Below, in pieces: positions 9,775-18,882 of a stretch of DNA of 64,000 nt; the stretch's first letter is position 1; every line of letters begins with the position of its first letter. The notes under the pieces were generated by a model that was not told where the DNA came from, did not search any database, and saw only the letters and a list, made by a program, of their open reading frames with translations. The stretch is from positions 54,365 through 118,364 of the forward strand of contig NZ_MSXW01000006.1 in assembly GCF_001945445.1 (NCBI RefSeq), read 5' to 3'. This DNA is from Pseudomonas sp. PA27(2017) (GTDB lineage: Bacteria > Pseudomonadota > Gammaproteobacteria > Pseudomonadales > Pseudomonadaceae). A program made the translations under genes and the position numbers.

Positions 9775-11109
9775 ATGAGCAGCAAAAGACAGATAAAACT
9801 GGGCGCAGTGCCGATGGGCGTGGGCGGGCCAGGGCGCCATAATCTTTGGCACGACCCCGAAGTGCCGGCTGATGCCAGTGTCAGTGTCGAGTGGTTCATC
9901 GACCTGGCGCAGCAGGCCGAGGCCGCGCTGTTCGACCTGATCTTCATCGTCGACAGCCAGTTCATCACGCCGGATTCGCCGCCCCATTACCTCAACCGCC
10001 TGGAACCGCTGACGCTGCTCTCTGCCCTGGCGGTGACCACCCGCCACATCGGCCTGGTCGGTACCCTGACCACCTCCTACAACGAGCCTTTCAACGTGGC
10101 GCGCCGGCTGGCCTCGCTGGACTTGATCAGCAAGGGGCGGGCGGGATGGAACGTGGTCACCAGCGGCGATGCCGGCACCGCCGGCAACTACGGGCGCGAC
10201 GAGCATTACGACTACGACACCCGTTACGGGCGTGCGCTGGAGCATGTCGAAGTGGTGCAGAAACTCTGGCGCTCCTACGAGGACGATGCGCTGGTGCGCA
10301 ACCGCGATACCGGGCAATTCCTCGACCGCAGCAAGTTGCATGCGCTGCATCACAAGGGCGAGCACTTCTCGGTGGTCGGCCCGCTGAACATCCAGCGCTC
10401 GCCGCAAGGGCAGCCGGTGATCTTCCAGGCGGGCGACTCGCCCCAGGGGCGCGACCTGGGCGCCAGCGTGGCCGACGTGGTGTTCACCCATGCACCGAGC
10501 GTGGAGAAGGGCCAGGCCTTCTACCGCGATATCAAGGCGCGCGCCCAACGCCTGGGGCGCGATGCCGATGACATCATCATCCTGCCCGGCGCACAGATCT
10601 ACATCGGTGACACCGACGCCGAGGCGCGTGAGATCGAGCGTCACTATCATGCCGTTGACCATAGTTTCGAGCAGGCCCTGGCCGAATATGGGCGCAGTTT
10701 CGGCTGGCACGACTTCCGCCAGTACGACCTCGACGCGCCGTTCCCGGTCGAGGCGCTCGAACATGCTCGCAGCAGTTTCTATACTGCCGCCAAGGCAGCC
10801 ACCGACCAGGCCGTCGCCAAAGGCTGGACGCTGCGCCAGGCGGTGGCGGCCGGCCTGCAGCTAAGGCCCAATGCCTTCGTCGGGTCGGCCGAGACGGTCG
10901 CCAACGAGATGATTCGCTGGTTCGAGGCGCGGGCACTGGATGGCTTCAACCTCTACATCGGCCACCCGGAGCAATTCCGGCGCTTCACCAGGGAAGTGCT
11001 GCCGATTCTGCAGGAGCGTGGGGTTTATCGCCGCGCGTACGAGGGCAGCACCTTGCGCGAGAGCCTGGGGCTGGAGATTCCGCGCAATCACCGGCCTGAA
11101 CGTGGCTGA
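9775..11109 (+). CDS. LLM-class monooxygenase, NtaA/SnaA/DszA family
   Basis: This 444-residue enzyme is a paralog of the one at 7124-8458. Both share the KRQIKLGA start, [33 protein letters not shown] and FQAGDSPQGRDLGAS blocks. It is predicted to be a reduced-flavin monooxygenase acting on an organosulfur compound. It contains three Met and no Cys. It is read divergently from the SBP operon, with GAGAG upstream of the ATG. Its TGA (11107-11109) directly abuts the stop of the convergent sigma-54 regulator with no spacer, so no terminator can sit between them. Confidence 0.85.
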   Translation: MSSKRQIKLGAVPMGVGGPGRHNLWHDPEVPADASVSVEWFIDLAQQAEAALFDLIFIVDSQFITPDSPPHYLNRLEPLTLLSALAVTTRHIGLVGTLTTSYNEPFNVARRLASLDLISKGRAGWNVVTSGDAGTAGNYGRDEHYDYDTRYGRALEHVEVVQKLWRSYEDDALVRNRDTGQFLDRSKLHALHHKGEHFSVVGPLNIQRSPQGQPVIFQAGDSPQGRDLGASVADVVFTHAPSVEKGQAFYRDIKARAQRLGRDADDIIILPGAQIYIGDTDAEAREIERHYHAVDHSFEQALAEYGRSFGWHDFRQYDLDAPFPVEALEHARSSFYTAAKAATDQAVAKGWTLRQAVAAGLQLRPNAFVGSAETVANEMIRWFEARALDGFNLYIGHPEQFRRFTREVLPILQERGVYRRAYEGSTLRESLGLEIPRNHRPERG

Positions 11110-13068
11110 CTAGCCGTATCGTGCGGCATCGAAACAACCCGGATCCTCATCCAGAAACTTCTTCATTCTGCGCCACAGTGTGGTGGTGCTGATGCCCAGG
11201 TGCTCGGCGGCGCTTTGCCGGTTGCCGCCCGCCCTGACCAGTGCCGCGAACAGAATGTCACGCTCGCTGGCCGGTTTCATGGCCGGCTCGCCGTTCACGG
11301 CTGGGGTTGTCGGAGAGAGATCGTCGAGGGCGTCGTCCAGCCAGCCCGGTATCAGCGCGCTGCATTGGCTCATCACGCTCAGGCGCTCGACGATGTTGCC
11401 GAGTTGGCGAACGTTGCCCGGCCAGTGGTGATCGCAGAGTCTGGCGAGCAGGGTTGGCGTGTGCTCCAGCAGCTCGCTGGCGTTGCCTTTGAGAAGATGG
11501 CGCACCAGCGCGGGAACATCCTCTCGGCGTTCGCGCAGGGGCGGCAGCCTGAGTCTCAGCACGCAGATGCGGTAATAGAAGTCCTCGCGGAACAGGCCTT
11601 GGGCGACCAGCGCCGGCAAGGACTTGTTGCTTGCCGTGATGATGCGGATGTCTACCGGCGTAACCTTGTCGTCGCCCATACGGATGACTTTGCGTTCCTG
11701 CAGGGTACGCAGCAGTTTCAACTGAATATCTGCCGAGGTTTCGCTGATTTCGTCGAGAAACAGCGTGCCGGTGTGGGCCAGTTCGAAGACCCCGGCCCGA
11801 CCCTCGCTCGAGGCACCGGTGAAAGCGCCCTTTACGTAACCGAACAGCTCGCTTTCCAGGACGCCAGGCGCAAAAGCAGCGCAGTTGATCGCCACGAAGG
11901 GGCCGGCACGGCGTTGCGACGCATTGTGGATGCTCTGCGCGAAAAGCTCCTTGCCGGTGCCTGTTTCACCTTCGATCATCAGGGTGCTATCCACGCCGGC
12001 GTAGGTGGCGGCCAGGCTCTTGGCCCTTTGCAAGGCCGCGCTGCCACCGATGATGTCATCGAAACTGTTGTCTGCCGTATGTTGCCCGGCCAGGGCGCGA
12101 CGCATCTTATGTTCGATCGCCTTGATATCCGTCTGCTTCTGCAGGGTGGCAACGGCGCCAATGGTCTGCCCCTCGAGGACGATGGGCGCAATGCTTAGGG
12201 TGAGCGACAGGCGGCCTATATCGATCAACGCCCCGCGCACCGGCTTACCGTGGCGTAGCGCCTGGGTGACGTAGTTATGCATCGGCAGCTCGGTGATGGC
12301 ATCTCCGCAACTGACGGTACTCAGGTAGGTCTTGGCGACGTTATTCATGCGCGTCACCACCCCTATGGCATCGACGCTGAATATGCCTTCGGACACACAA
12401 TCGAGGATCGACTGGATCATCTCGTATCGGTGTTGCAACTCCTGTCGCTGCTGTTTTCTTTGCTCCTGCACCTGCAAAAGATGCAGGGCTTCGTCGATTG
12501 CTTCGGATGCGGCATCGCTATCGGTATCCGACATCACATAGTGCATGCCGCGCGATTTGACCGGCTCCTCGAGTGACAGGCCGCCTATCGCGACTTCTAT
12601 GCCCTGATCCTGCAGGCCATCAAGGATCGACTCGGTGTTTTGCACGCTACTCAGCGGGTCTATGAAACAGATCGATGCGTCGGGCACGAACGGGCGGGAT
12701 TTTTCCAGAATCCTGGCGTAACCCTCTGATGTCGCTAGGAAAATTATCTTGGAGGACAGGCGTTTAGCCTTCTCATAAGCATTGATGCAGTCGAAGAAGG
12801 TGTGCCTGACCTCCACGACTGGTACGCGAAAGTGTTCGCGAAGCATGTGTGCGGTCTTGCCCCGACTGATCAGCACCTCAGCACCTTCGGCTATTAGTTG
12901 CCCGGCGATCCTGATCGCTTCGGTCTGTGCCGCCTGCACGACGGGTAGGGAAAGCTGGCGCGCTTGCAGAATGCTGTCGATCGTCCGCGTCATGGTGGTG
13001 GAGGGGGTGATCACGGCAATTGCACTGGTAGGAATCCGCTGCTCAGCTGGATTGGCGTCGCCTTTCAT
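11110..13068 (-). CDS. Sigma-54-dependent activator with PrpR-type sensor domain
   Basis: This 652-residue enhancer-binding protein has, in order, a PrpR N-terminal sensor domain (about residues 20-195), a PAS domain (about 210-310), an AAA+ domain and a C-terminal Fis-type helix-turn-helix (QSAAEHLGISTTTLWRRMKKF). In the AAA+ domain, Walker A is GETGTGKE, the sigma-54 contact loop is GAFTGA and Walker B is GTLFLDEI. PrpR domains sense small organic acids or their CoA derivatives. The gene is divergent from a dehydrogenase-aldolase-transporter operon preceded by an excellent -24/-12 promoter, so it almost certainly activates that operon. An AGAAGAGAAG stretch precedes the ATG. Confidence 0.92.
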   Translation of the reverse strand: MKGDANPAEQRIPTSAIAVITPSTTMTRTIDSILQARQLSLPVVQAAQTEAIRIAGQLIAEGAEVLISRGKTAHMLREHFRVPVVEVRHTFFDCINAYEKAKRLSSKIIFLATSEGYARILEKSRPFVPDASICFIDPLSSVQNTESILDGLQDQGIEVAIGGLSLEEPVKSRGMHYVMSDTDSDAASEAIDEALHLLQVQEQRKQQRQELQHRYEMIQSILDCVSEGIFSVDAIGVVTRMNNVAKTYLSTVSCGDAITELPMHNYVTQALRHGKPVRGALIDIGRLSLTLSIAPIVLEGQTIGAVATLQKQTDIKAIEHKMRRALAGQHTADNSFDDIIGGSAALQRAKSLAATYAGVDSTLMIEGETGTGKELFAQSIHNASQRRAGPFVAINCAAFAPGVLESELFGYVKGAFTGASSEGRAGVFELAHTGTLFLDEISETSADIQLKLLRTLQERKVIRMGDDKVTPVDIRIITASNKSLPALVAQGLFREDFYYRICVLRLRLPPLRERREDVPALVRHLLKGNASELLEHTPTLLARLCDHHWPGNVRQLGNIVERLSVMSQCSALIPGWLDDALDDLSPTTPAVNGEPAMKPASERDILFAALVRAGGNRQSAAEHLGISTTTLWRRMKKFLDEDPGCFDAARYG

Positions 13069-13287
13069 TTTCTTCTCTTCTATTTCATTTTTATTGGATG
13101 AGGTGAAATTAACTGAAATTGTAAATTAATTGCTGTGTTGTTTGCGATCAAGGCCGAGTTGAAACGGAATTTCTTTAATTTATTGATATATAAGACGATT
13201 TTATTGAGGTTGTTTCGTCGGCGTAGGTCGTGGCACATGCCTTGCTCTGCCTCCAGAAAAATAAATCCAATAAGAGGCAACGCGTTC
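13069..13287. promoter_or_regulatory. Regulator/operon intergenic region with possible upstream activator sites
   Basis: This AT-rich gap contains a direct repeat of TGAAATT at about 13103-13119 and an inverted motif GAAAC-N3-AATTTC near 13161-13174. Both lie upstream of the sigma-54 promoter, at distances usual for enhancer sites. They are candidates only; the regulator's true operator is unknown. Confidence 0.35.
13231..13246 (+). promoter_or_regulatory. Sigma-54 (-24/-12) promoter
   Basis: The sequence TGGCAC-ATGCC-TTGCT matches the RpoN consensus TGGCAC-N5-TTGCW completely. Transcription should start near 13257, about 31 bases before the dehydrogenase ATG at 13288. The divergent gene encodes a sigma-54 activator with an intact GAFTGA loop, which supports function. 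Confidence 0.9.
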
Positions 13288-14169
13288 ATGGACTTGATCT
13301 TCATCGGTTTTGGCGAAGCCGCCTTTCACCTGGCCACCGGCCTGGGTGCGCAAGGTGACATACGCATGGGCGCATACGACGCCTATCGAGACGACCCCAA
13401 AGCAGGCCCATTGATTCGGCAACGCGCCGAGCAAACGCAGGTGACCCTGTTCGACTCCCTGGAAGCGGCATGCCGTGAGGGCCGCTTCATTGTCTGCCTG
13501 ACCAGCGCCAGCAGTGCCCTTGCCCTGGCCGAACGCATCATGCCGTTGCTACGGGCCGGCCAGCACTACATCGACATGAACTCGGCAGCACCCACCGTCA
13601 AGCAGGCCATCGCGTGCTTGCCGCGGGCTGCTGAGGTGGGCTTCTGCGACGTTGCGGTAATGGGTACCGTGCCGGGCAACGCCCACCGGGTACCGATGCT
13701 GCTGGCCGGTAGCGCTGCGCAGGCATTCGAGCAGGCATTCAGCCCCCGTGGCATGCGCCTGACCGTACTGGACGCGGATCCCGGCTCGGCATCGGCCATC
13801 AAAATGCTCAAGAGCGTCGTCATGAAAGGCCTACCCCAGTTGCTCCTGGAGTCCTTCCAGGCGGCCGAGCGATTCGGCGTGCTGGATACCCTGGTCGACT
13901 CACTGGCGGACTCGCTCGATGGCAAGACGGTCGAGCAGCTCGCCAACACCTTCACCGCACGCACGCTGATCCATGCGAAGCGCCGAGCTGCCGAATTGGA
14001 TGACGTGGTTTCCACACTCGAAGCGGCTGGCGTCGATGCCAGCATGTCGATCGCTACCAGGGCACAGTTGGAAAAGCTTGCAGACCAGGACTGGTCAAGC
14101 AAGCTCGGCCCGGGCGGCAGTGACATGAACTACCGCGACGCCATCGCGCATCTCATCCGCCAGCCCTGA
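13288..14169 (+). CDS. NAD(P)-dependent hydroxyacid dehydrogenase, 3-HIBADH-like (DUF1932 C-terminus)
   Basis: The 293-residue protein starts MDLIFIGFGEAAFHLATGL, a Rossmann GxGxxA-type nucleotide site. It continues with the beta-hydroxyacid dehydrogenase features DMNSAAP and DVAVMGTVPGNAHRVPMLLAG. The C-terminal helical part contains SAIKMLKSVVMKGLPQLLLE, resembling DUF1932, with the catalytic Lys likely in IKMLKS. I chose the ATG at 13288 because AAGAGG lies ten bases upstream and the sigma-54 start point is at about 13257; the longer frame upstream would begin before the promoter. It probably oxidises the hydroxyacid brought in by the CitMHS carrier. The substrate is unknown. Confidence 0.82.
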   Translation: MDLIFIGFGEAAFHLATGLGAQGDIRMGAYDAYRDDPKAGPLIRQRAEQTQVTLFDSLEAACREGRFIVCLTSASSALALAERIMPLLRAGQHYIDMNSAAPTVKQAIACLPRAAEVGFCDVAVMGTVPGNAHRVPMLLAGSAAQAFEQAFSPRGMRLTVLDADPGSASAIKMLKSVVMKGLPQLLLESFQAAERFGVLDTLVDSLADSLDGKTVEQLANTFTARTLIHAKRRAAELDDVVSTLEAAGVDASMSIATRAQLEKLADQDWSSKLGPGGSDMNYRDAIAHLIRQP

Positions 14170-14179
14170 GGACTTCGCC

Positions 14180-14884
14180 ATGAATACCGAACACTATCTT
14201 TCCCTACCCGATGCCATTCCTCAGGAAATCCTTGAGCGCTTTCGCAAGCTCAGCCCCGCACAGCTGTGCGATGGCATGCAGAGCCTGGGTATTGCCCGCA
14301 ATGGTTGCATGGACAGCGACCTGATGCCGCTCGATGAAAGCAAGGTCATGCTCGGCACCGCCTATACGGTGGATACCGAAGACGGCGACAATTTCCCCAT
14401 CCACGTGGCCATCTACCAGGGGCAGCCGGGTTACGTACTGGTGGTGGCGGGCAAAGGCTATCGCGGTCGTGCCTACATCGGTGATCTGATGGCTGGCGCT
14501 GCCCAGGCGGTGGGCCTCAACGGCCTGGTGATCGACGGCTGTGTACGCGACAAGGTGCCACTGGCCGAGTTGGACATTCCGATCTATGCCAAGGGTTTCA
14601 TGCAGCGCAGCCCGGCCAAGCAGGGGCCTGGCAAGATCAATGTGCCTGTGCATTGCGCTGGCATCGAGGTCGCCCCGGGCGACCTGGTCTTCGGCGATTA
14701 CGACGGCGTCACGGTGGTTCCCCGTGCCCGCCTGCTGGACGTTCTGGAGGCTTCCGAAAAGAAGGATGCCTACGAGGCCAAGCGCCGCGAGGTGATCGAG
14801 CAGTATGCCCGTCATCGAGCTAGTGGCGAGCCATTGCCTGAGCTCGCGCCAGCCTGGGTAACTGAACTGCTAGCCGGGCGCTGA
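14180..14884 (+). CDS. RraA-like aldolase (4-hydroxy-4-methyl-2-oxoglutarate aldolase family)
   Basis: The 234-residue protein has the fold of RraA and HMG/CHA aldolase. The metal and pyruvate-enolate site motif GDLMAGAAQAVGLNGLVIDG is followed by CVRD, so the Arg and Asp of the aldolase signature are present. Enzymatic members cleave 4-hydroxy-2-oxo-acids to pyruvate, or decarboxylate oxaloacetate; RraA itself, an RNase E inhibitor, lacks the full signature. Location in a catabolic operon, 10 bases after the dehydrogenase, favours the aldolase role. Confidence 0.82.
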   Translation: MNTEHYLSLPDAIPQEILERFRKLSPAQLCDGMQSLGIARNGCMDSDLMPLDESKVMLGTAYTVDTEDGDNFPIHVAIYQGQPGYVLVVAGKGYRGRAYIGDLMAGAAQAVGLNGLVIDGCVRDKVPLAELDIPIYAKGFMQRSPAKQGPGKINVPVHCAGIEVAPGDLVFGDYDGVTVVPRARLLDVLEASEKKDAYEAKRREVIEQYARHRASGEPLPELAPAWVTELLAGR

Positions 14885-14893
14885 TGCCCTCTG

Positions 14894-14912
14894 GGGAGCC
14901 CCGGAGGCTCCC
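14894..14912 (+). other. Hairpin between aldolase and transporter genes
   Basis: A perfect 7-bp stem GGGAGCC / GGCTCCC encloses CCGGA. No T-run follows, so this is more likely an mRNA stability or partial attenuation element within the operon than a full terminator. Confidence 0.4.
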
Positions 14913-14959
14913 TGATACACCGTTTCCGCACTATAAAAATAAAATTGGGAGATGTCCGG

Positions 14960-16321
14960 ATGCTTACCGCTCTCGGCTACTTGTTGATCGTTTCGTTCCT
15001 GATCCTCGTCATCAAGCAAAAGCTTTCACCGTTCACCGGCCTGATCGTCGTTTCGCTGATCGTCGGTGCCCTGGCCTGCATGGCCACTGGTGTGCCGTTC
15101 GACACTCTGGTGACCTGGGTGAGGGAAGGGCTGTTCTACACCACCAATGAACAGGGCAAGGTCTCGTTGGGGACCGTCAACCCGACGGTGATGATCCTCT
15201 TTGCGATCCTCTACTTCAGCCTGATGATGAACGTCGGCTTGTTCGACCCGCTGTGCACCTACCTGATCCGCAAGGCCAACGGCGATCCGTTGAAGATCAT
15301 CCTGGTCACGGCGTTCACGTCCTCGGTGGTCACGCTCGACGGTGACGGCACCACCACCATCCTGATCATCACCAGTGCCTTTCTGCCGTTGTACAAGCAG
15401 ATGGGCATGAAACTGTCGAACCTGGCGATGCTCATCATCCTGCCGTGCGGATTGGGCAACTGCTTGCCCTGGGGCGGGCCACTGGCACGCGCGGCGGCGG
15501 TGCTCAACGTGGAGGTGAACACATTGTTCGTGGCGATTCTGCCGATTCTCGGCGTGTCGTTCATCTACGTGTTCTTCATGGCCTACCTGATGGGACGCAA
15601 GGAGCGCGCGCGGCTGGGCTACATTCCTGGCGAGAGGGCGATCGTTACCCCGCAGCAGATCGACGACATGGTCACGGTGATCGAAGAGAACGATCGCGAG
15701 TTCAAGCGCCCGAAACTGTTCCTGTTCAACCTGGCCCTGACCATCGGCATGCTGGTCATCCTCCTGGCGGGCTGGGCGAGCGGGGCAATCGTCTTCATGC
15801 TCGGCACCGCCATCGCCCTGGCGGTGAACTACAGTGCCACCGAACAGCGTGACCGCATCACCGCCAACGGGGGCGATGCCATCGCGGTGGCGTCGATCAT
15901 CATGGCGGCAGGCTGCTTTCTCGGCGTGTTCAACGGCAGCGGCATGGCGGCGGCGGTCGCCGAAAGCATCGCCGGCCTGATTCCCGAGTCGATGGGCAGC
16001 CATACCGCGCTGATGTTCGCCTTCCTTGGCGCCATTGCCTGTTATGCATTGCCGGTGGATGCCTACTACTTCGGCATCCTGCCCGTGGTTGCTCCCATCG
16101 CATACCAGTTCGGCATCACCCCGACCGAAATCGGCGTGGCCTCGTTCATGGGGCAGGCACTGCGTTATGCCAGCCCAACGGTGGCGTGGCTGTTCCTGCT
16201 GATGAACCGTACCGAGATGACGTTCGGCCAGTACCAGAAGGAGTTCTTCAAATGGTCGCTGCCGCTGTTCGGTATCTTCATCGTCACGGCGATCCTGACC
16301 GGTGAGTTGCCGGTGGGTTGA
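14960..16321 (+). CDS. CitMHS-family citrate/tricarboxylate transporter
   Basis: This 453-residue polytopic inner-membrane carrier belongs to the citrate-Mg2+:H+ symporter (CitMHS) family. The protein is hydrophobic throughout with about a dozen helices. Recognisable family blocks are FAILYFSLMMNVGLFDP, SSVVTLDGDGTTTILI, GLGNCLPWGGPLARAA and CYALPVDAYYFGILP. The ATG at 14960 has GGGAGA seven bases upstream. It is last in the sigma-54 operon, so it probably imports the hydroxy-di/tricarboxylate that the upstream dehydrogenase and aldolase degrade. Only 37 bases separate its stop from the convergent ABC gene. Confidence 0.87.
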   Translation: MLTALGYLLIVSFLILVIKQKLSPFTGLIVVSLIVGALACMATGVPFDTLVTWVREGLFYTTNEQGKVSLGTVNPTVMILFAILYFSLMMNVGLFDPLCTYLIRKANGDPLKIILVTAFTSSVVTLDGDGTTTILIITSAFLPLYKQMGMKLSNLAMLIILPCGLGNCLPWGGPLARAAAVLNVEVNTLFVAILPILGVSFIYVFFMAYLMGRKERARLGYIPGERAIVTPQQIDDMVTVIEENDREFKRPKLFLFNLALTIGMLVILLAGWASGAIVFMLGTAIALAVNYSATEQRDRITANGGDAIAVASIIMAAGCFLGVFNGSGMAAAVAESIAGLIPESMGSHTALMFAFLGAIACYALPVDAYYFGILPVVAPIAYQFGITPTEIGVASFMGQALRYASPTVAWLFLLMNRTEMTFGQYQKEFFKWSLPLFGIFIVTAILTGELPVG

Positions 16322-16358
16322 GCACCCGCTGGGCGTTGGTGCGTCGGCGGGGGCAGGC

Positions 16359-17981
16359 TCAAGCCGCCACGCCGGCCGACAGACGCCCCGGTATGGCCGC
16401 GATCAGCTCGCGGGTGTAAGCGCTGACCGGCTGGTCGAATACCTGGCTCACGGGGCCTTGCTCGACCACCTGGCCGTTGCGCAGCACCAGCACCTGATCG
16501 GCCACGTTGGCCACCACGGCCAGGTCGTGGGACACCAGCACATAGGCGATGCCCAACGCTTGCTGCAGTTCGAGCAGCAGATCGAGAATCTGCGCCTGCA
16601 CCGAAACGTCCAGCGCCGAGACCGGTTCGTCGAGCAGCAGCAGATCCGGCTTGAGGGCCAGGGCACGTGCGATGGCAACGCGCTGGCGCTGGCCGCCGGA
16701 CAGCTCGCGGGGCAGGCGATCCAGGTAGCTGAGGGGGAGATGCACGCGGCTGATCAGCTCCCGCGCGGCCTGTTCCAATGCCGGCCCCTTGAGCAGCCCG
16801 AACGACACCAGCGGTTCGACGATGCTGTCGAAGATGGTGAAGCGTGGATCGAGGGCGGCGAACGGGTTCTGCTGCACCAGCTGGATGCGCTGGCGCAGTG
16901 GGCGGAATTCGCGCCAGCTGAGATCGGTCACGTCGCGTTGCTCGAACTGCACGCGACCCTGGCTGGGTTTTTCCAGGCCGAGGGCGATGCGCAGGGCGGT
17001 GCTTTTGCCCGAACCGGACTCACCGACGATGGCCAGCGTCTGCCCGGGATAAACGTCGAAGCTGAGGTTCTGCAGGGCGGTGAAGGTGCTGCTCTCACCC
17101 TTGACCCGTGGCAGGTCGAAGGTCTTGCCGATGCCCTGCAGGCTAAGGATCGGCGCCTGGGCGGTGTGTTGGGGCGAGCGCGGTTTGCGCCGATTGGCGA
17201 ACGCCGGTGCGGCCGCCAGCAGCGCGCGGGTGTAGTCGTGCTGCGGCGCATCGAGGATCTGCCGGGGCGGGCCCTGTTCGACCAACTCGCCGTGTTTCAT
17301 CACCAGGATGCGATCGGCACGGTCGGTGGCCACGCCCAGATCATGGGTGATGATCAGCAGGGAAATGCCCCGCTCGGCGACCAGGCGTTGCAGGTGATCG
17401 AGAATCCTGCGCTGCACCGTCACGTCCAGGGCGCTGGTCGGCTCGTCGGCGATGATCAGCCGCGGGTTGCCAGCCAGGGCGATGGCGATCAGCACGCGCT
17501 GGCGCATGCCGCCGGACAGCTCGTGGGGATATTGGCGGGCGCGCAGCAGCGGTTTGTCCAGGCCGACCTGTTCCAGCAGCTCGATCACGTCGGCATCGAC
17601 GCTGGGGTAGCGGCGACCGTGAGCGAGAATCAGCGCTTCGGCGATCTGCTGGCCGATACGCAACGTCGGGTTGAGGCTGACCATCGGGTCCTGGGGCACC
17701 AGGCCGATGGTGCGCCCGCGCAGCGCGCGTTTCTGCTTCTCGCTGGCGCCGCTCAACTCGACACCGTCGACCCGCAACTGGCCGTAGGGCAGGGCGTTGT
17801 CGGGCAGCAGGCCAAGAATGGCGTTGGCCAAGGTCGACTTGCCGGAGCCGGATTCACCGACGATGGCCACCGTTTCGCCCTGGCTGATCTGGACGGAAAC
17901 GCCCCGCACGGCCTCGGTGATCTGCCCGGCGAAGCGGTAGGTGACGCAGAGCTGGCGGATGTCGATCAAGGGGCTGCTCAT
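16359..17981 (-). CDS. Fused double ABC ATPase of a peptide-type importer (DppD-DppF fusion)
   Basis: This 540-residue cytoplasmic protein carries two complete ABC ATPase domains in tandem. The first has GESGSGKST (near residue 44), [15 protein letters not shown] and [12 protein letters not shown]. The second has [30 protein letters not shown] and [12 protein letters not shown]. Each is of the oligopeptide/nickel type. The start at 17981 overlaps the 3' end of the permease gene by 4 bases. It is the last gene of the SBP-permease-permease-ATPase unit downstream of a TonB receptor. It has one Cys and four Met, low for its size. Confidence 0.92.
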   Translation of the reverse strand: MSSPLIDIRQLCVTYRFAGQITEAVRGVSVQISQGETVAIVGESGSGKSTLANAILGLLPDNALPYGQLRVDGVELSGASEKQKRALRGRTIGLVPQDPMVSLNPTLRIGQQIAEALILAHGRRYPSVDADVIELLEQVGLDKPLLRARQYPHELSGGMRQRVLIAIALAGNPRLIIADEPTSALDVTVQRRILDHLQRLVAERGISLLIITHDLGVATDRADRILVMKHGELVEQGPPRQILDAPQHDYTRALLAAAPAFANRRKPRSPQHTAQAPILSLQGIGKTFDLPRVKGESSTFTALQNLSFDVYPGQTLAIVGESGSGKSTALRIALGLEKPSQGRVQFEQRDVTDLSWREFRPLRQRIQLVQQNPFAALDPRFTIFDSIVEPLVSFGLLKGPALEQAARELISRVHLPLSYLDRLPRELSGGQRQRVAIARALALKPDLLLLDEPVSALDVSVQAQILDLLLELQQALGIAYVLVSHDLAVVANVADQVLVLRNGQVVEQGPVSQVFDQPVSAYTRELIAAIPGRLSAGVAA

Positions 17982-18880
17982 CGCGGGTTTTCCTCCAGGG
18001 TACGGGCGATATGGTTGAGGCTGAACACCACGGCGACCACGAACAAACCTGGCAGCAGTGACACCCACGGCGCGGTGATCAGGAAGTGCCGGCCGTTGGC
18101 GATCAGCGTGCCCCATTCGGCAGCCGGTGGCGCCGCGCCGAAACCGAGAAACGACAGGCCGGCGGTGGCCAGAATCGCCGCGCCGAAATCCAGGGTGGCG
18201 AGCACCGCCACCGGGCCCCAGGCATTGGGCAGAATGTGCCGAAGCAGGGTGCGGCCCCAGCTGGCGCCGCCCAGGCGGGCCGCTTCCACGTAAGGCAGGG
18301 TTTTCACGCGCAGCACTTCGGCGCGGGTGGTTCGGGCGAAGCCGGGAATGATGCCGACGCCTACGGCGATGGCCACCGGGAGGGTGCCAAAGCCGATGGC
18401 GGTGACGATGGCCAGGGCCAGCAGCAGGCCGGGCAAGGCCAACAGTACGTCGACGAAGCGCATGATCACGGCATCGGTACGCCCACCGGCGAACCCGGAC
18501 AGCACACCCAGGCCGAGCCCGCCGACCAGGGCGATGCCCACGGCCAGCAGTGCGGCCTGCACCGACAGGCTGGAGCCGTAGACCACGCGGGTGTAGAGGT
18601 CGCGGCCCAATTCGTCGGTGCCGAACCAGTGCACCAGATTCGGTGCGGTGAGCTTGTCCGCAGGCGACGTGGCGTAGGGATCGAAACTGCTCAGCAGCCC
18701 CGGCAGCAGAGCCGCGACAAGGGCGAACAGCACGATCAGCAGGGCCAGGCTGAAGCCGGGACGGCGCAACAGCGGCAGCAATGCGGTGGCCGCGCGCTGC
18801 AGGCGGCTGCGGCGCCGCCAGCCCAGCGACACCGTTGCAGGCGAGTGGGACAGCGAGGCGATGCGGCTTTCGGCGTTCAT
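17978..18880 (-). CDS. ABC permease, DppC-like
   Basis: This 300-residue inner-membrane subunit belongs to the peptide/nickel importer family. The N-terminal OppC-type segment and first helix lie near residues 42-66. The GTDELGRDLYTRVVYGS motif is diagnostic of DppC/OppC. The EAA loop is EAARLGGASWGRTLLRHILPN. It starts 3 bases after the upstream permease's stop. It contains only two Met and no Cys, which is striking for a membrane protein. Confidence 0.92.
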   Translation of the reverse strand: MNAESRIASLSHSPATVSLGWRRRSRLQRAATALLPLLRRPGFSLALLIVLFALVAALLPGLLSSFDPYATSPADKLTAPNLVHWFGTDELGRDLYTRVVYGSSLSVQAALLAVGIALVGGLGLGVLSGFAGGRTDAVIMRFVDVLLALPGLLLALAIVTAIGFGTLPVAIAVGVGIIPGFARTTRAEVLRVKTLPYVEAARLGGASWGRTLLRHILPNAWGPVAVLATLDFGAAILATAGLSFLGFGAAPPAAEWGTLIANGRHFLITAPWVSLLPGLFVVAVVFSLNHIARTLEENPR

Positions 18881-18882
18881 GG

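Noticed and set aside
13135..13287. Upstream extension of the dehydrogenase frame to 13135
   Set aside because: It would begin upstream of the sigma-54 promoter and lacks a ribosome site; the ATG at 13288 gives the Rossmann start directly.
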